Notes: generated from the sequence alone by a model not told the origin. A stretch of 64,000 bases of DNA from Sphingobacterium paucimobilis HER1398 (GCF_000416985.1 NZ_ATDL01000018.1:157980-221979); one strand, 5' to 3'; numbered from the stretch's first letter, positions 35,606-43,484 are shown. Numbers and translations: made by a program.

Positions 35606-35624
35606 TTGAGTAAAAAATACTCAA
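35606..35624. promoter_or_regulatory. Palindromic operator, distal (TTGAGTA-N5-TACTCAA)
   Basis: Perfect half-sites at 35,606-35,612 and 35,618-35,624 around five A residues. Its centre is 55 bp from that of the proximal site, close to five helical turns, and it abuts the -7 box. The likely ligand is the NrtR-like regulator encoded at the operon's end. Confidence 0.82.
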
Positions 35625-35715
35625 ATAAAAATATTCAGTAAGAAAACTATCCTATGGCAAGATAATGCAGCACCCTTGTATGTTTTTGATTTCTCAATCC
35701 AGCACAGTTTTTTTC

Positions 35716-35800
35716 ACCGAAACAATCGCTGATTTCGCCGAAAAATAAAATCACTTGGTCGAAAGGCCATTTCCAATCTGCCTATACTGCCCTACTTTTG
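35716..35800 (+). promoter_or_regulatory. Promoter with three 21-bp-phased CGAAA motifs (NTF2-like gene 2)
   Basis: ACCGAAA at 35,716, GCCGAAA at 35,737 and GTCGAAA at 35,758 are spaced exactly 21 bp, followed by TTTC at 35,770-35,773 and, 19 bp later, TACTTTTG at 35,793-35,800. All distances equal those of the copy at 2763-2847, although the intervening bases have partly diverged. Confidence 0.75.
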
Positions 35801-35897
35801 AATCAACAAATAAAACAAATAGTAGATGCAACCTTAGGAAAAGAATCAGCGTCTAACATAATAACAGAACGAAAGACAATTAAAACAAATCACTCAG

Positions 35898-36323
35898 ATG
35901 AAAAAGACTATCGCTACCATCGCAACTGTATTCGCATTAGTATTCGGACTTAACGCTTCGGCCGCAGAATCAGCTAATCCACTCAAGAAGTTAGACAGCA
36001 AAGAAATCGCGCTTACCTACCTTCAGGCTATCTCTACAGGTAATACTGAGTACAATAAATACCTTTATACTTCGGACTTTGAATACTCCAACGCTATAAA
36101 CAATCAGACATTTGGCAGATCCCAATACCTTGCATTTCTAAATGCAAATAAAGGATTGGTATACAACTGCAAGACAACCTACGAGATTATGGATCAGACA
36201 GGCAATACTGCAATAGGCAAGGCTACAATGAAGTTTGAGAAATTCACCCGTATCGACTATATCACTATGGTACAATCTGCTGAGGGCTGGAAAGTAAGCA
36301 AAGTGGTAACGACATACCCATAG
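35898..36323 (+). CDS. Small exported NTF2-like (SnoaL/lumazine-binding-like) protein, copy 2
   Basis: Same length (141 residues) as the product at 2907-3332, with about two thirds identical residues. Conserved stretches are the signal peptide, ANPLKKLDSK, the TRIDYITM block and the identical end GWKVSKVVTTYP; the middle (residues 48-85) differs most, which would be the ligand-facing part of an NTF2-type fold. It is monocistronic with its own phased-motif promoter and GCCC/GGGC terminator. It lies directly downstream of the divergent NAD operon promoter, but nothing suggests shared control. Function unknown. Confidence 0.8.
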   Translation: MKKTIATIATVFALVFGLNASAAESANPLKKLDSKEIALTYLQAISTGNTEYNKYLYTSDFEYSNAINNQTFGRSQYLAFLNANKGLVYNCKTTYEIMDQTGNTAIGKATMKFEKFTRIDYITMVQSAEGWKVSKVVTTYP

Positions 36324-36385
36324 TATTCAGGAATCCTCAAACTGAGGAAGTCTTCATAACGAGTTTATTTTAATAGGTATTCAGG

Positions 36386-36411
36386 AACCTTCAATAAACT
36401 GAAGGTTTTTG
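36386..36411 (+). terminator. Terminator 1 after NTF2-like gene 2
   Basis: AACCTTCA (36,386-36,393) pairs with TGAAGGTT (36,400-36,407), followed by T residues. Confidence 0.7.
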
Positions 36412-36422
36412 TTTCAACCTAG

Positions 36423-36449
36423 GCCCGCAGGAGTGTGGGCTTTTTTTTT
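36423..36449 (+). terminator. Terminator 2 after NTF2-like gene 2
   Basis: GCCCGC (36,423-36,428) pairs with GTGGGC (36,435-36,440) through one G-U pair, followed by nine T residues. It corresponds to the terminator after gene copy 1. Confidence 0.75.
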
Positions 36450-36474
36450 GAATAAAGATTAAATCTTAAAAGCA

Positions 36475-36502
36475 AAAGGGTTCAGACATATCTGAACCCT
36501 TT
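36475..36502. terminator. Strong hairpin, probable bidirectional terminator
   Basis: AAAGGGTTCAGA (36,475-36,486) and its exact complement (36,491-36,502) with a 4-nt loop. It lies after the two terminators of the NTF2-like gene. Confidence 0.6.
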
Positions 36503-36799
36503 CTCGCTTTCTTACGCTATCCTTTTTTTCCGTTTCTAAGTTTCTTCTTTCAAATAGACCCTTTGCCTATTCTTTGCGGATATAATAATCAAGCATTTAT
36601 TTTATACCTCCTAACTTAAGGAGACTCTTGCGTTGCTCTTTAGTATAAGAACGCATTGTATTTTGAATTATTGTGCTGAACTTTATTTTTTTCCGATCCC
36701 CTCTGTAACCTTCTCCCCCTAACCAACTACTCTTAAGACAGACTGCTTCTCAGGCTACCATTGACAGATTAGCTAAGGTGAATTCGCAAAAACTATCTC

Positions 36800-37003
36800 G
36801 TCATCCCGACCGTAGTGGAGGGATCTACAAGCTATATATTAACCCTATGCAGTTAATAGACCTTTCCACGAGGTTCCTGAGGTAAACTCGGGACTCCGCG
36901 AGAGCCTGTTCCGCCTTTGCGGAATGACGTTTACTTTTACTGTCTTCAAACCTCCGCTGTGTTTGTTTAAAAAACTTACCTCTCGCAGTGACGGACAGTG
37001 TCC
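36800..37003. repeat. Intergenic REP-like elements before PorP copy 1
   Basis: The 686-bp gap 36,324-37,009 holds no gene. CGTCATCCCGACC at 36,800 and GCGGAATGACG near 36,919-36,929 are imperfect inverted ends of one element. TCTCGCAGTGACGGACAGTG at 36,981-37,000 recurs almost exactly at 42,272-42,292 in the other PorP cassette. These look like the same family as the element at 2271. Confidence 0.55.
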
Positions 37004-37009
37004 TTATTC

Positions 37010-37891
37010 CTACAACAACCCCATTCCACCTATACGATAGCGAAAGCCCACCTCATGGGTATTGGTCGATATCTTTTGGTTCAGTGTATGGCCATTGACG
37101 CTAAATTGATAACTGTAGCCTATTCCGAAGTTGCCAAAATTGAGCTGCATCAGCCCCGATAGATCGCCTTGATTCTGTACGCCCATACCCAATCCGATCT
37201 TTGGTCCCACAAAGACCATGGCATTGATGTCATAACGGGGCGACATCTCCTGCATGTGGCTCACCAGGAATGAAGGGCGCAGCTTGAAAGTATCGTCCAG
37301 GCGAATCAGCATACCACCAGTCACATAGATCACATCGCGGAACTCATACTCCCGGTCTGTATTCCGCTTCAGCGAGAAGCGTGGCATGGATACCCCAACA
37401 TAAAATCGATCCTTCTGATAATACGAGGTACTCACACTCAGCACGCCTGCCGTACCCCGCACATCTTCCGAGAAGGCAGGATCCTGATCGTCCAGCTGAC
37501 GGTAGTTGCCCTCGTAGAATAAGAGCCCTCCGCCCATGGACAGGCTCAGATATTCATTCTCCCCAAGTTGTACTGCCTTGGCCGCATAGGCCGTAATTTC
37601 ATTCTCGCGAACTACACCCAACGACGCATGCTTGAAATCCCCTCCTATGGCTAGTCCCAGGTTCTTCACCATACCATGCCCCGATACCCATACCGATTTC
37701 GGTGCTCCGTCCACACCCGTCCATTGGCTACGGCCCAAGGCAGCAAAACTGCCTCCCTGATCCATGGTACTCAACGAAGAGTTAAAACTGTTGCGCAATT
37801 GGCCAAATTGATTGTAGCTCACCCCATGCTGTGCCATACCGCACAGTGGCAGCAGAGATAGTAGGGTTATAATTGTATTTTTTGTTATCAT
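37010..37891 (-). CDS. PorP/SprF family type IX secretion-associated outer-membrane protein, copy 1
   Basis: A 293-residue outer-membrane protein with a signal peptide (cleavage after MAQ, about 20). The body alternates amphipathic strands, with the family hallmarks WVSGHGMVKNLGLAIGGDF-like N-terminal strand, FYVGVSMP near 165, and GIGYSYQFSVN near 255, ending in a barrel strand. PorP/SprF proteins act with cargo carrying type-B C-terminal domains, tethering or helping export them (as SprF does for SprB). It is downstream of such a cargo gene (38,124-40,421) on the same strand. It differs from copy 2 at only five residues (S12F, Q45E, G46R, S141W, M290I). Confidence 0.9.
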   Translation of the reverse strand: MITKNTIITLLSLLPLCGMAQHGVSYNQFGQLRNSFNSSLSTMDQGGSFAALGRSQWTGVDGAPKSVWVSGHGMVKNLGLAIGGDFKHASLGVVRENEITAYAAKAVQLGENEYLSLSMGGGLLFYEGNYRQLDDQDPAFSEDVRGTAGVLSVSTSYYQKDRFYVGVSMPRFSLKRNTDREYEFRDVIYVTGGMLIRLDDTFKLRPSFLVSHMQEMSPRYDINAMVFVGPKIGLGMGVQNQGDLSGLMQLNFGNFGIGYSYQFSVNGHTLNQKISTNTHEVGFRYRIGGMGLL

Positions 37892-37899
37892 GTTGTATT

Positions 37900-38067
37900 G
37901 TTATGTAGTTATGGAGGTTACGTAGTTATGTTGTTATCATGTTATCGAGCTTGGTGTCTTCCAGTTTATCTGAATCCTGTTTTTTCATCGGGATTATTTA
38001 GTTAAGGAGTTATACAGTTATGGAAGTCATCACCTCCATAACTTGTATAACCTTATAACCTTACAAC
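37900..38067. repeat. 8-bp-pitch GTTAT / ATAAC word arrays
   Basis: GTTAT-type words begin at 37,900, 37,908, 37,917, 37,925, 37,933 and 37,941, then at 38,001, 38,009 and 38,017. Inverted ATAAC-type words follow at 38,038, 38,047, 38,055 and 38,063. The pitch is 8 bp with occasional 9. Bases between words vary. Confidence 0.6.
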
Positions 38068-38075
38068 CTAACTTG

Positions 38076-38113
38076 TTCACTCGCGTAGTGAAACGAAGTC
38101 CCGATTCATCGGG
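38076..38113. repeat. Double-hairpin element downstream of T9SS cargo gene (copy A)
   Basis: TTCACT/AGTGAA (38,076-38,081 and 38,087-38,092) and CCCGAT/ATCGGG (38,100-38,105 and 38,108-38,113) form two small hairpins just after the cargo stop codon. Near-identical copies lie at 43,446-43,483 and, less well kept, at 42,402-42,442. Confidence 0.55.
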
Positions 38114-38123
38114 ATTAACTTCT

Positions 38124-40421
38124 TCACCTCCTAATCACAAAATACCCTTTCTCCCGTTTCCATACACCATTATCCTTCACATCGACATAATAGAAGTACG
38201 TGCCATCACGGTGGTCTCTACCGAAGAACACCTTATCCCTGTTATCGTAGCCCTCGATCTCGGCCAGTACAGAACCGTTCTTATCAAAGATGGTCACCTT
38301 GTTTTCCGGATAGTCACGGATAGCTTCGATCATCAGGAATTCGTTGTTACCATCACCGTTTGGCGATAACGCCTGATGCACACGTATTGGCAATGCGGCC
38401 GAAGCATCATTGACCACACGCACCGAGACCGTCACCGGACTTGCTGCTTCATAGTTTTCATTACCGGATTGCGTAGCTGTAATACGCACTGTACCCAGGT
38501 GGTGAACATGTAATTCTGTACCCGATACTGTAGCCACCATCGGATCATCCCCGGTCAATGTCACAGGAAGTCCACTGCTACTCTGTACATCCAGAGCAAC
38601 TTTACCGGCATCACGTCCCAATACTGCTGGTGCGACAAATGTAATCGTCTGTTTCACCTTACGGATCAACAAGGTCGCTGTAAAGATTTCACCAAAATAA
38701 TTCTGTGTCTCTGCTATAACCGCTTTCACTTCATAACGACCAGCATTAACCTTATCATTATTTTCATAGACCACCTTCACTCCAGATGGAAGTTCACCGC
38801 TTAGCTTGATGGACTGAACAGTACCATCGTAGACCCAGTCTTTATTAGGCAGATTAAGCCCCGACAAGGTAGCTTTCGTAACTGTCAACTGTCCCACCAA
38901 GTTCTTCGGTGTATACCCTGGTGCCGTCAATTTCACTTCAACAGTCTGACTTCCTGCGTTTGTACGCTCATTATTGGTAAAAACCACATCTGCACCCGCT
39001 GGGAGTACCCCCTGTAGCGTCAGTTGCTTAGCCGTACCATCGTAGGTAAAGTTTTGATCCAGCAGATCTACTCCCGTAAACAGTTTCGTAGCCACCGTAA
39101 TGGAAAACGCAGACAAACTTGCTGTAAGCGTGCCGTCCGATACCGAAATCATGATTCCTGAGGTGGTCCCCACATCCGCATTGCTCGGTGTACCTGTCAA
39201 CCTGCCAGTAGCAGGATCAAAAGTTGCCCAACTAGGCTTGTTCATTATACTGAATGTCAATACATCCCCATCGACGTCATTTGCTGCTGGCGTAAAACTA
39301 TAGGTTGCATCCTGATCCACCGTAGTAGTAGGCGTACCGGTTATCAAAGGAGCATGATTTACGGACTTAAGGACCGTATTTGTAGCGGGACTTCCCACAT
39401 TACCAAAATCATCGGTGAGGGTCACACTCAGGCCGAGGGTACCGTTTGCTAAGCCAGACACATCGATATTGGAGACCTGTTGCGTTGCCGTACTAATCGT
39501 CCCACTGCCTGTAATAGGCGTTCCGCCAGCGCTACTTAATATTTTATAACTAAACGCAGCTCCCACTTCCGCACCGCTAAAGGTAAAACTCAGAGCAGTG
39601 TGATTGGCTAGCGTAATATTGGCCTGATCAATAGACACGCTATATCCCGAAGGAACCTGCGTATCTATATCTATCGGTTGTTGCATAGATGAGGCACTAT
39701 TGCCAATTCCGACAATATTAGTAAAAGCATTGGCAGTGACAGCAACGGAACCGAGCCCCTTGCTATTGTCAGTTGGTGTAAAGGTTGCCATATAATTCAA
39801 TCCACTACCTGACAAACCGGAAATAGTACCACCTGTGGCCACGATATCCATTATCGTGAAGTCTGTACTGGCTTCACTCAGCGTAAAGGTAATAATGGCT
39901 GCTTCACCGGCTTTCAACCTACTCATATTACTCGTAATAGCCACTGTAGGTGGCGTGAGGTCAACTGCTGTCGCGGTGATATACTGCAAGTTTACGGGAG
40001 CTTCAAATTCATATTCCAACACCCCTTTAGGCGCATCTAGAGTCGTTCCGTAGACAATCGTCATCGGTCCACCAGTTGTTTGCGCATAAGCCAACCGCAA
40101 CGTATTTGCTGGATTACTGCCTACTGCAACCGCATCATAATAAAAAAGCACTTTACCTGTAAACGCGAGCGGTGTACTTAAAGCATATACTTGGTTTATA
40201 GAAGATGTCCCATTATCAGATATCGGTGTGGCCGACCGCTGGAGCGTGGGTAGCTTTAAGCTCCCCGTCGGCTTCAACGCCAATCCATTTACGGACAGCG
40301 TCGCTCCATCTTTCACCCAAAGGCCATTACTGCCTACCGTGAGCTGGGCCAATACAGGAGTATAACATAAAAGGTAATTGCATAAAACAAGCAACACCCC
40401 AAAGCAACGGGAATATTTCAT
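38124..40421 (-). CDS. T9SS type-B (gliding-associated C-terminal domain) surface protein
   Basis: Secreted multidomain protein of 765 residues. A signal peptide (to about residue 25, VLAQ) leads to Ig-like modules (about 150-355, with ITSNMSRLKAGEAAIITFTLSEAS), a putative-Ig/cadherin-like segment (NHAPLITGTPTTTVDQDATYSFTP, 355-445), two MBG-like modules with FTYDGTAKQLTLQG and WVYDGTVQSIKLSG (447-595), and a YEAASPVTVSVRVV beta-sandwich. It ends with a type-B sorting domain (ALSPNGDGNNEFLMIEAI, then KVTIFDKNG and GTYFYYVDVKDNGVWK, about 680-765), which directs export by T9SS and surface attachment. The paired PorP/SprF gene lies 232 bp downstream. An adhesin or matrix role is likely; the ligand is unknown. 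Confidence 0.88.
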   Translation of the reverse strand: MKYSRCFGVLLVLCNYLLCYTPVLAQLTVGSNGLWVKDGATLSVNGLALKPTGSLKLPTLQRSATPISDNGTSSINQVYALSTPLAFTGKVLFYYDAVAVGSNPANTLRLAYAQTTGGPMTIVYGTTLDAPKGVLEYEFEAPVNLQYITATAVDLTPPTVAITSNMSRLKAGEAAIITFTLSEASTDFTIMDIVATGGTISGLSGSGLNYMATFTPTDNSKGLGSVAVTANAFTNIVGIGNSASSMQQPIDIDTQVPSGYSVSIDQANITLANHTALSFTFSGAEVGAAFSYKILSSAGGTPITGSGTISTATQQVSNIDVSGLANGTLGLSVTLTDDFGNVGSPATNTVLKSVNHAPLITGTPTTTVDQDATYSFTPAANDVDGDVLTFSIMNKPSWATFDPATGRLTGTPSNADVGTTSGIMISVSDGTLTASLSAFSITVATKLFTGVDLLDQNFTYDGTAKQLTLQGVLPAGADVVFTNNERTNAGSQTVEVKLTAPGYTPKNLVGQLTVTKATLSGLNLPNKDWVYDGTVQSIKLSGELPSGVKVVYENNDKVNAGRYEVKAVIAETQNYFGEIFTATLLIRKVKQTITFVAPAVLGRDAGKVALDVQSSSGLPVTLTGDDPMVATVSGTELHVHHLGTVRITATQSGNENYEAASPVTVSVRVVNDASAALPIRVHQALSPNGDGNNEFLMIEAIRDYPENKVTIFDKNGSVLAEIEGYDNRDKVFFGRDHRDGTYFYYVDVKDNGVWKREKGYFVIRR

Positions 40422-40466
40422 TTAATAATCAGTTTTAAAGACATTTATAATTCGTCATCTTACCCT

Positions 40467-40580
40467 TTAATTTGATACTTTATAAATAAAGAAATCGGCG
40501 GTACTATTTCTTAGTGTTCCAGAATCTAAGTTCGAAGAATCAGTCAATCCGAAAGATATTCTGTCCCCTCCCTGAAAACT
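40467..40580 (-). other. Shifted-frame continuation of the upstream small gene
   Basis: In a different reading frame, translation downstream of the T-run at 40,581-40,585 continues as FQGGDRISFGLTDSSNLDSG and on to FFIYKVSN before a stop at 40,467. The run looks like a plausible C-terminus of the 136-residue protein, which otherwise stops at 40,579. See findings. Confidence 0.4.
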
Positions 40581-40989
40581 AAAAAGAACTTTCAAGCGAA
40601 ACCCAGCTACCATCTCCACGCAGAAAAGTACCTTGACCCGCAGAACCCGTAGCATTTAACTTCCCCATATCAACAGCCTTATTAGCTATCTTTGCAGCGG
40701 TAACAGCACCGTCAGCTATGGTAGTCACTCCTGTAGCACTGAGGTGAATATCTCCTGCCAATGTTTGAGGGCTTTGCGCTGCATAGGGTGCTGTTGCTCC
40801 CGTTAAATACACCTGCCCGCCAGCTATGCCATTGGCGAGCCCTCCGCTCAAGGCAGCCCAGCTGCTACTGTCATAAAAATAAAACCCCGGCATATCGTCC
40901 GTTTGATTGATACCTACATTATTCTGCGCTTTTGTAGCTACAGCTGTACAAAGCATAGCCCCTACTGTGCATAGAAATATTTTTTTCAT
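40579..40989 (-). CDS. Exported repeat/tail-fibre-like small protein, possibly frameshifted
   Basis: A 136-residue exported protein with a signal peptide (ending TKAQ, about 21). It then contains GFYFYDSSSWAALSG, as in the short C-terminal domains that read a spot of peptide after a one-line strand, and a segment LSATGVTTIADGAVTAAKIANKAVDMGKLNATGSAGQGTFLRGDGSWV that resembles Bacteroidota surface proteins and phage tail-fibre (AAKIADGAVTTAKI/GDGSWV) repeats; the quoted segments are split across residues 80-130. It stops right after GDGSWVSLESSF at a T5 run, and a coherent continuation exists in the next frame. It lies 14 bp after the BclB-like gene, so it is probably cotranscribed. Confidence 0.65.
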   Translation of the reverse strand: MKKIFLCTVGAMLCTAVATKAQNNVGINQTDDMPGFYFYDSSSWAALSGGLANGIAGGQVYLTGATAPYAAQSPQTLAGDIHLSATGVTTIADGAVTAAKIANKAVDMGKLNATGSAGQGTFLRGDGSWVSLESSF

Positions 40990-41003
40990 AATTAAGTGTA
41001 TTG

Positions 41004-41978
41004 TTAATTTATGGCAAGGCCAGCACCGACATAACCCGAAAGATTAGATGCGATATCTATTCCTGCCACGACATCAGCCCCAAAAACCAACATCAACCTT
41101 GTTCCCGCAGTCACTGGTATAGATAAGCCCGTTGTCGTTCCATTACACGTATCACCAATAGCCATAAGACCTGTTAATCCAGGTGCCATCGTCACGAAAG
41201 CGCCTGGGATTGGGGTAAACCCGCCATTGTTATCGCCCATATACAATTGGGCCGAAATATTCAGCGTCGAACCTATGAAAGAATACGCATTCGAAGAACT
41301 AAAGAATCCTGACAAGGAGGTTATTACTCCATCTCGCGGCACTACAAAAGCCATGTTTTTCCCCCCAGCACTATTCATGTTAATAATTCCACCTGATCGA
41401 TTTAAACCAGAAACACTATTCCCAAATCCCACTGCTGCCATTTGATTTCCAATTCCACCAAGTGTAGTTGTCAGGTTGATCGCTTCTCCGGAGGCAAAAG
41501 GAATGATAGTTCCTCCTCCCGTTCCCGTAGATCCCGTATCCCCCTTGGCCGCTATGACCTTATAGGCGGCACTCGCGCCGGGGGTTCCCGTAGGTGCGTC
41601 AACATTGGCCACATATGTACTTCCATTGTAAGTAACAACCTGTCCCTGTTTATATGTAGCGGACTCTGCAGCATTATATGTTTTTGTGTCGGCAAATGGG
41701 TTTTCACCCGCGGCCAGTCGTTGCCAGGAGGTACCGGTGAAATAATAAAATCCCGGCTGACCATCCGTTTGATAGATCAGCAATCCATTTTCCGGAGCAA
41801 GCGGACGATTGGCTTCCGCGATACGAGGTATCAACACGCCTTTATTATTCGACTTTATCTCTAGCTCCGCCGATCCGTGCGGCACTTCGACACCTATACC
41901 CACTTGCCCTATAGCAGCGGTAGAACAACAAAAAAGACATACCCCTATCAAGGTGCTGAGCGATAATTTTTTATTCAT
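41004..41978 (-). CDS. Exported protein with BclB-type (exosporium glycoprotein) C-terminal domain
   Basis: A 324-residue exported protein. After a signal peptide (ending IGQ, about 25) comes VGIGVEVPHGSAELEIKS, which opens many Bacteroidota surface proteins, then a GFYYFTGTSWQRLAAG strand pair near 75, a carbohydrate-binding-like segment (YKQGQVVTYNGSTYVAN near 108), a short glycine-rich linker (GDTGSTGTGGG), and from about residue 155 to the end a domain with IIPFASGEAINLTTTLGG, GGKNMAFVVPRDGVITSLSGFF, STLNISAQLY and PVTAGTRLMLVFGAD. That block matches my memory of the BclB C-terminal domain known from Bacillus exosporium glycoproteins and some phage and bacterial surface proteins. Trimeric surface fibre tip is the inference. 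Confidence 0.75.
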   Translation of the reverse strand: MNKKLSLSTLIGVCLFCCSTAAIGQVGIGVEVPHGSAELEIKSNNKGVLIPRIAEANRPLAPENGLLIYQTDGQPGFYYFTGTSWQRLAAGENPFADTKTYNAAESATYKQGQVVTYNGSTYVANVDAPTGTPGASAAYKVIAAKGDTGSTGTGGGTIIPFASGEAINLTTTLGGIGNQMAAVGFGNSVSGLNRSGGIINMNSAGGKNMAFVVPRDGVITSLSGFFSSSNAYSFIGSTLNISAQLYMGDNNGGFTPIPGAFVTMAPGLTGLMAIGDTCNGTTTGLSIPVTAGTRLMLVFGADVVAGIDIASNLSGYVGAGLAIN

Positions 41979-42303
41979 GGTAAATTTAACTTTGTTAATA
42001 ATCGTATTCAGTCAAATAATTTTTCGTGCCTATACCAAGGTCAGAAGCACCTTAAAAAAATAAGAACCGAAAATATTTAAAATCTAGCTTTTTAGAAAAT
42101 TTTTAGGGGGGACAATTTGGGGACAAATGCAAAAAAGTGAGGTAATGGCACTTAGACGCACATTCCTATAGACCAAGATAGATCTATACATCGCCCTAAG
42201 TGATATAGAATCTTACAGCACCACTATCATTTCGAGGTGTGCTAAGATAACCTCTCAACAGACTGCTTTCCACTCGCAGTGACGGACAGTGTCCTTTTAT
42301 CTT

Positions 42304-42497
42304 GTTAACTTGTTGTCTTGTTATGCAGTTAAGGAGTTAGGTAGTTATACACTTATGGAAGTCATAACCTCCATAACTTTTATAACCTAACCTTCTAACT
42401 TGTTCACCTGCGTAGTGAAACGAATCCCCGATTTTCATCGGGATTATCTCGTTAACTCCATAACTTGTTAACTCGATAACTTGTTCACTTCGTCACT
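42304..42497. repeat. 8-bp-pitch GTTA / TAACT word arrays and hairpin element (copy C)
   Basis: The 520-bp gap 41,979-42,498 holds no gene. Words start at 42,304, 42,312, 42,320, 42,328, 42,336, 42,344 and 42,352 (GTTAA, GTTGT, GTTAT, GTTAA, GTTAG, GTTAT, CTTAT), exactly 8 bp apart. A second 8-bp array of TAACT runs 42,453, 42,461, 42,469, 42,477 and then TCACT at 42,485 and 42,493. A decayed double-hairpin element lies between them at 42,402-42,442. Confidence 0.65.
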
Positions 42498-42498
42498 C

Positions 42499-43380
42499 CT
42501 ACAACAACCCTATTCCACCTATGCGATAGCGAAAGCCCACCTCATGGGTATTGGTTGATATCTTTTGGTTCAGTGTATGGCCGTTGACGCTGAACTGATA
42601 ACTGTAGCCTATACCGAAGTTGCCAAAATTGAGCTGCATCAGCCCCGACAGATCGCCTTGATTCTGTACGCCCATCCCCAATCCGATCTTTGGTCCCACA
42701 AAGACCATGGCATTGATATCATAACGTGGTGACATCTCCTGCATATGACTCACCAGGAATGAAGGACGCAGCTTGAAGGTATCGTCCAGGCGGATCAGCA
42801 TACCACCAGTCACATAGATGACATCACGAAATTCGTACTCCCGGTCTGTATTCCGCTTCAGCGAAAAACGAGGCATCGACACGCCAACGTAAAACCGATC
42901 CTTCTGATAGTATGAGGTACTCACGCTCAGCACGCCTGCCGTACCGCGCACATCTTCCCAGAAGGCCGGATCCTGATCGTCCAGCTGACGGTAGTTGCCC
43001 TCGTAGAATAAGAGCCCTCCGCCCATCGATAGACTCAGGTACTCATTTTCCCCAAGTTGTACGGCCTTTGCAGCATAGGCTGTAATTTCATTCTCACGGA
43101 CCACACCCAGTGAGGCATGTTTAAAATCTCCTCCTATGGCCAGTCCCAAGTTCTTCACCATACCATGCCCCGATACCCATACCGATTTCGGTGCTCCGTC
43201 CACCCCCGTCCACTGACTACGGCCCAAAGCCGCAAAGCTTCCCCGTTCGTCCATGGTACTCAACGAAGAGTTAAAACTGTTGCGCAATTGACCAAATTGA
43301 TTGTAGCTCACCCCATGCTGTGCCATACCGCACAACGGCAGCAAGAACAGTAGAGTTATAATTGTATTTTTTGTTATCAT
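42499..43380 (-). CDS. PorP/SprF family type IX secretion-associated outer-membrane protein, copy 2
   Basis: A 293-residue protein differing from copy 1 at only five positions, although the coding DNA of the two copies shows many more silent changes. Residue F12 lengthens the signal peptide core, and E45/R46 and W141 lie in regions likely exposed as loops. It is 113 bp downstream of the giant type-B cargo gene 43,494-49,520, on the same strand, so each cargo gene in this region has its own PorP/SprF partner. Expected location outer membrane; role tethering or export of the partner by T9SS. Confidence 0.9.
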   Translation of the reverse strand: MITKNTIITLLFLLPLCGMAQHGVSYNQFGQLRNSFNSSLSTMDERGSFAALGRSQWTGVDGAPKSVWVSGHGMVKNLGLAIGGDFKHASLGVVRENEITAYAAKAVQLGENEYLSLSMGGGLLFYEGNYRQLDDQDPAFWEDVRGTAGVLSVSTSYYQKDRFYVGVSMPRFSLKRNTDREYEFRDVIYVTGGMLIRLDDTFKLRPSFLVSHMQEMSPRYDINAMVFVGPKIGLGMGVQNQGDLSGLMQLNFGNFGIGYSYQFSVNGHTLNQKISTNTHEVGFRYRIGGIGLL

Positions 43381-43484
43381 GTTATGTTGTTATCTAGTTA
43401 TGTAGTTAACAAGTGATCATGATAGCACGGTCACTCGTTAACTTGTTCACTCGCGTAGTGAAACGAAGCCCCGATTCATCGGGA
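43381..43484. repeat. 8-bp GTTAT array and double-hairpin element (copy B)
   Basis: GTTAT words at 43,381, 43,389, 43,397 and GTTAA at 43,405, each 8 bp apart, then TTCACT/AGTGAA (43,446-43,462) and CCCGAT/ATCGGG (43,470-43,483) hairpins. The segment 43,441-43,493 is almost identical to 38,071-38,123. Confidence 0.6.
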
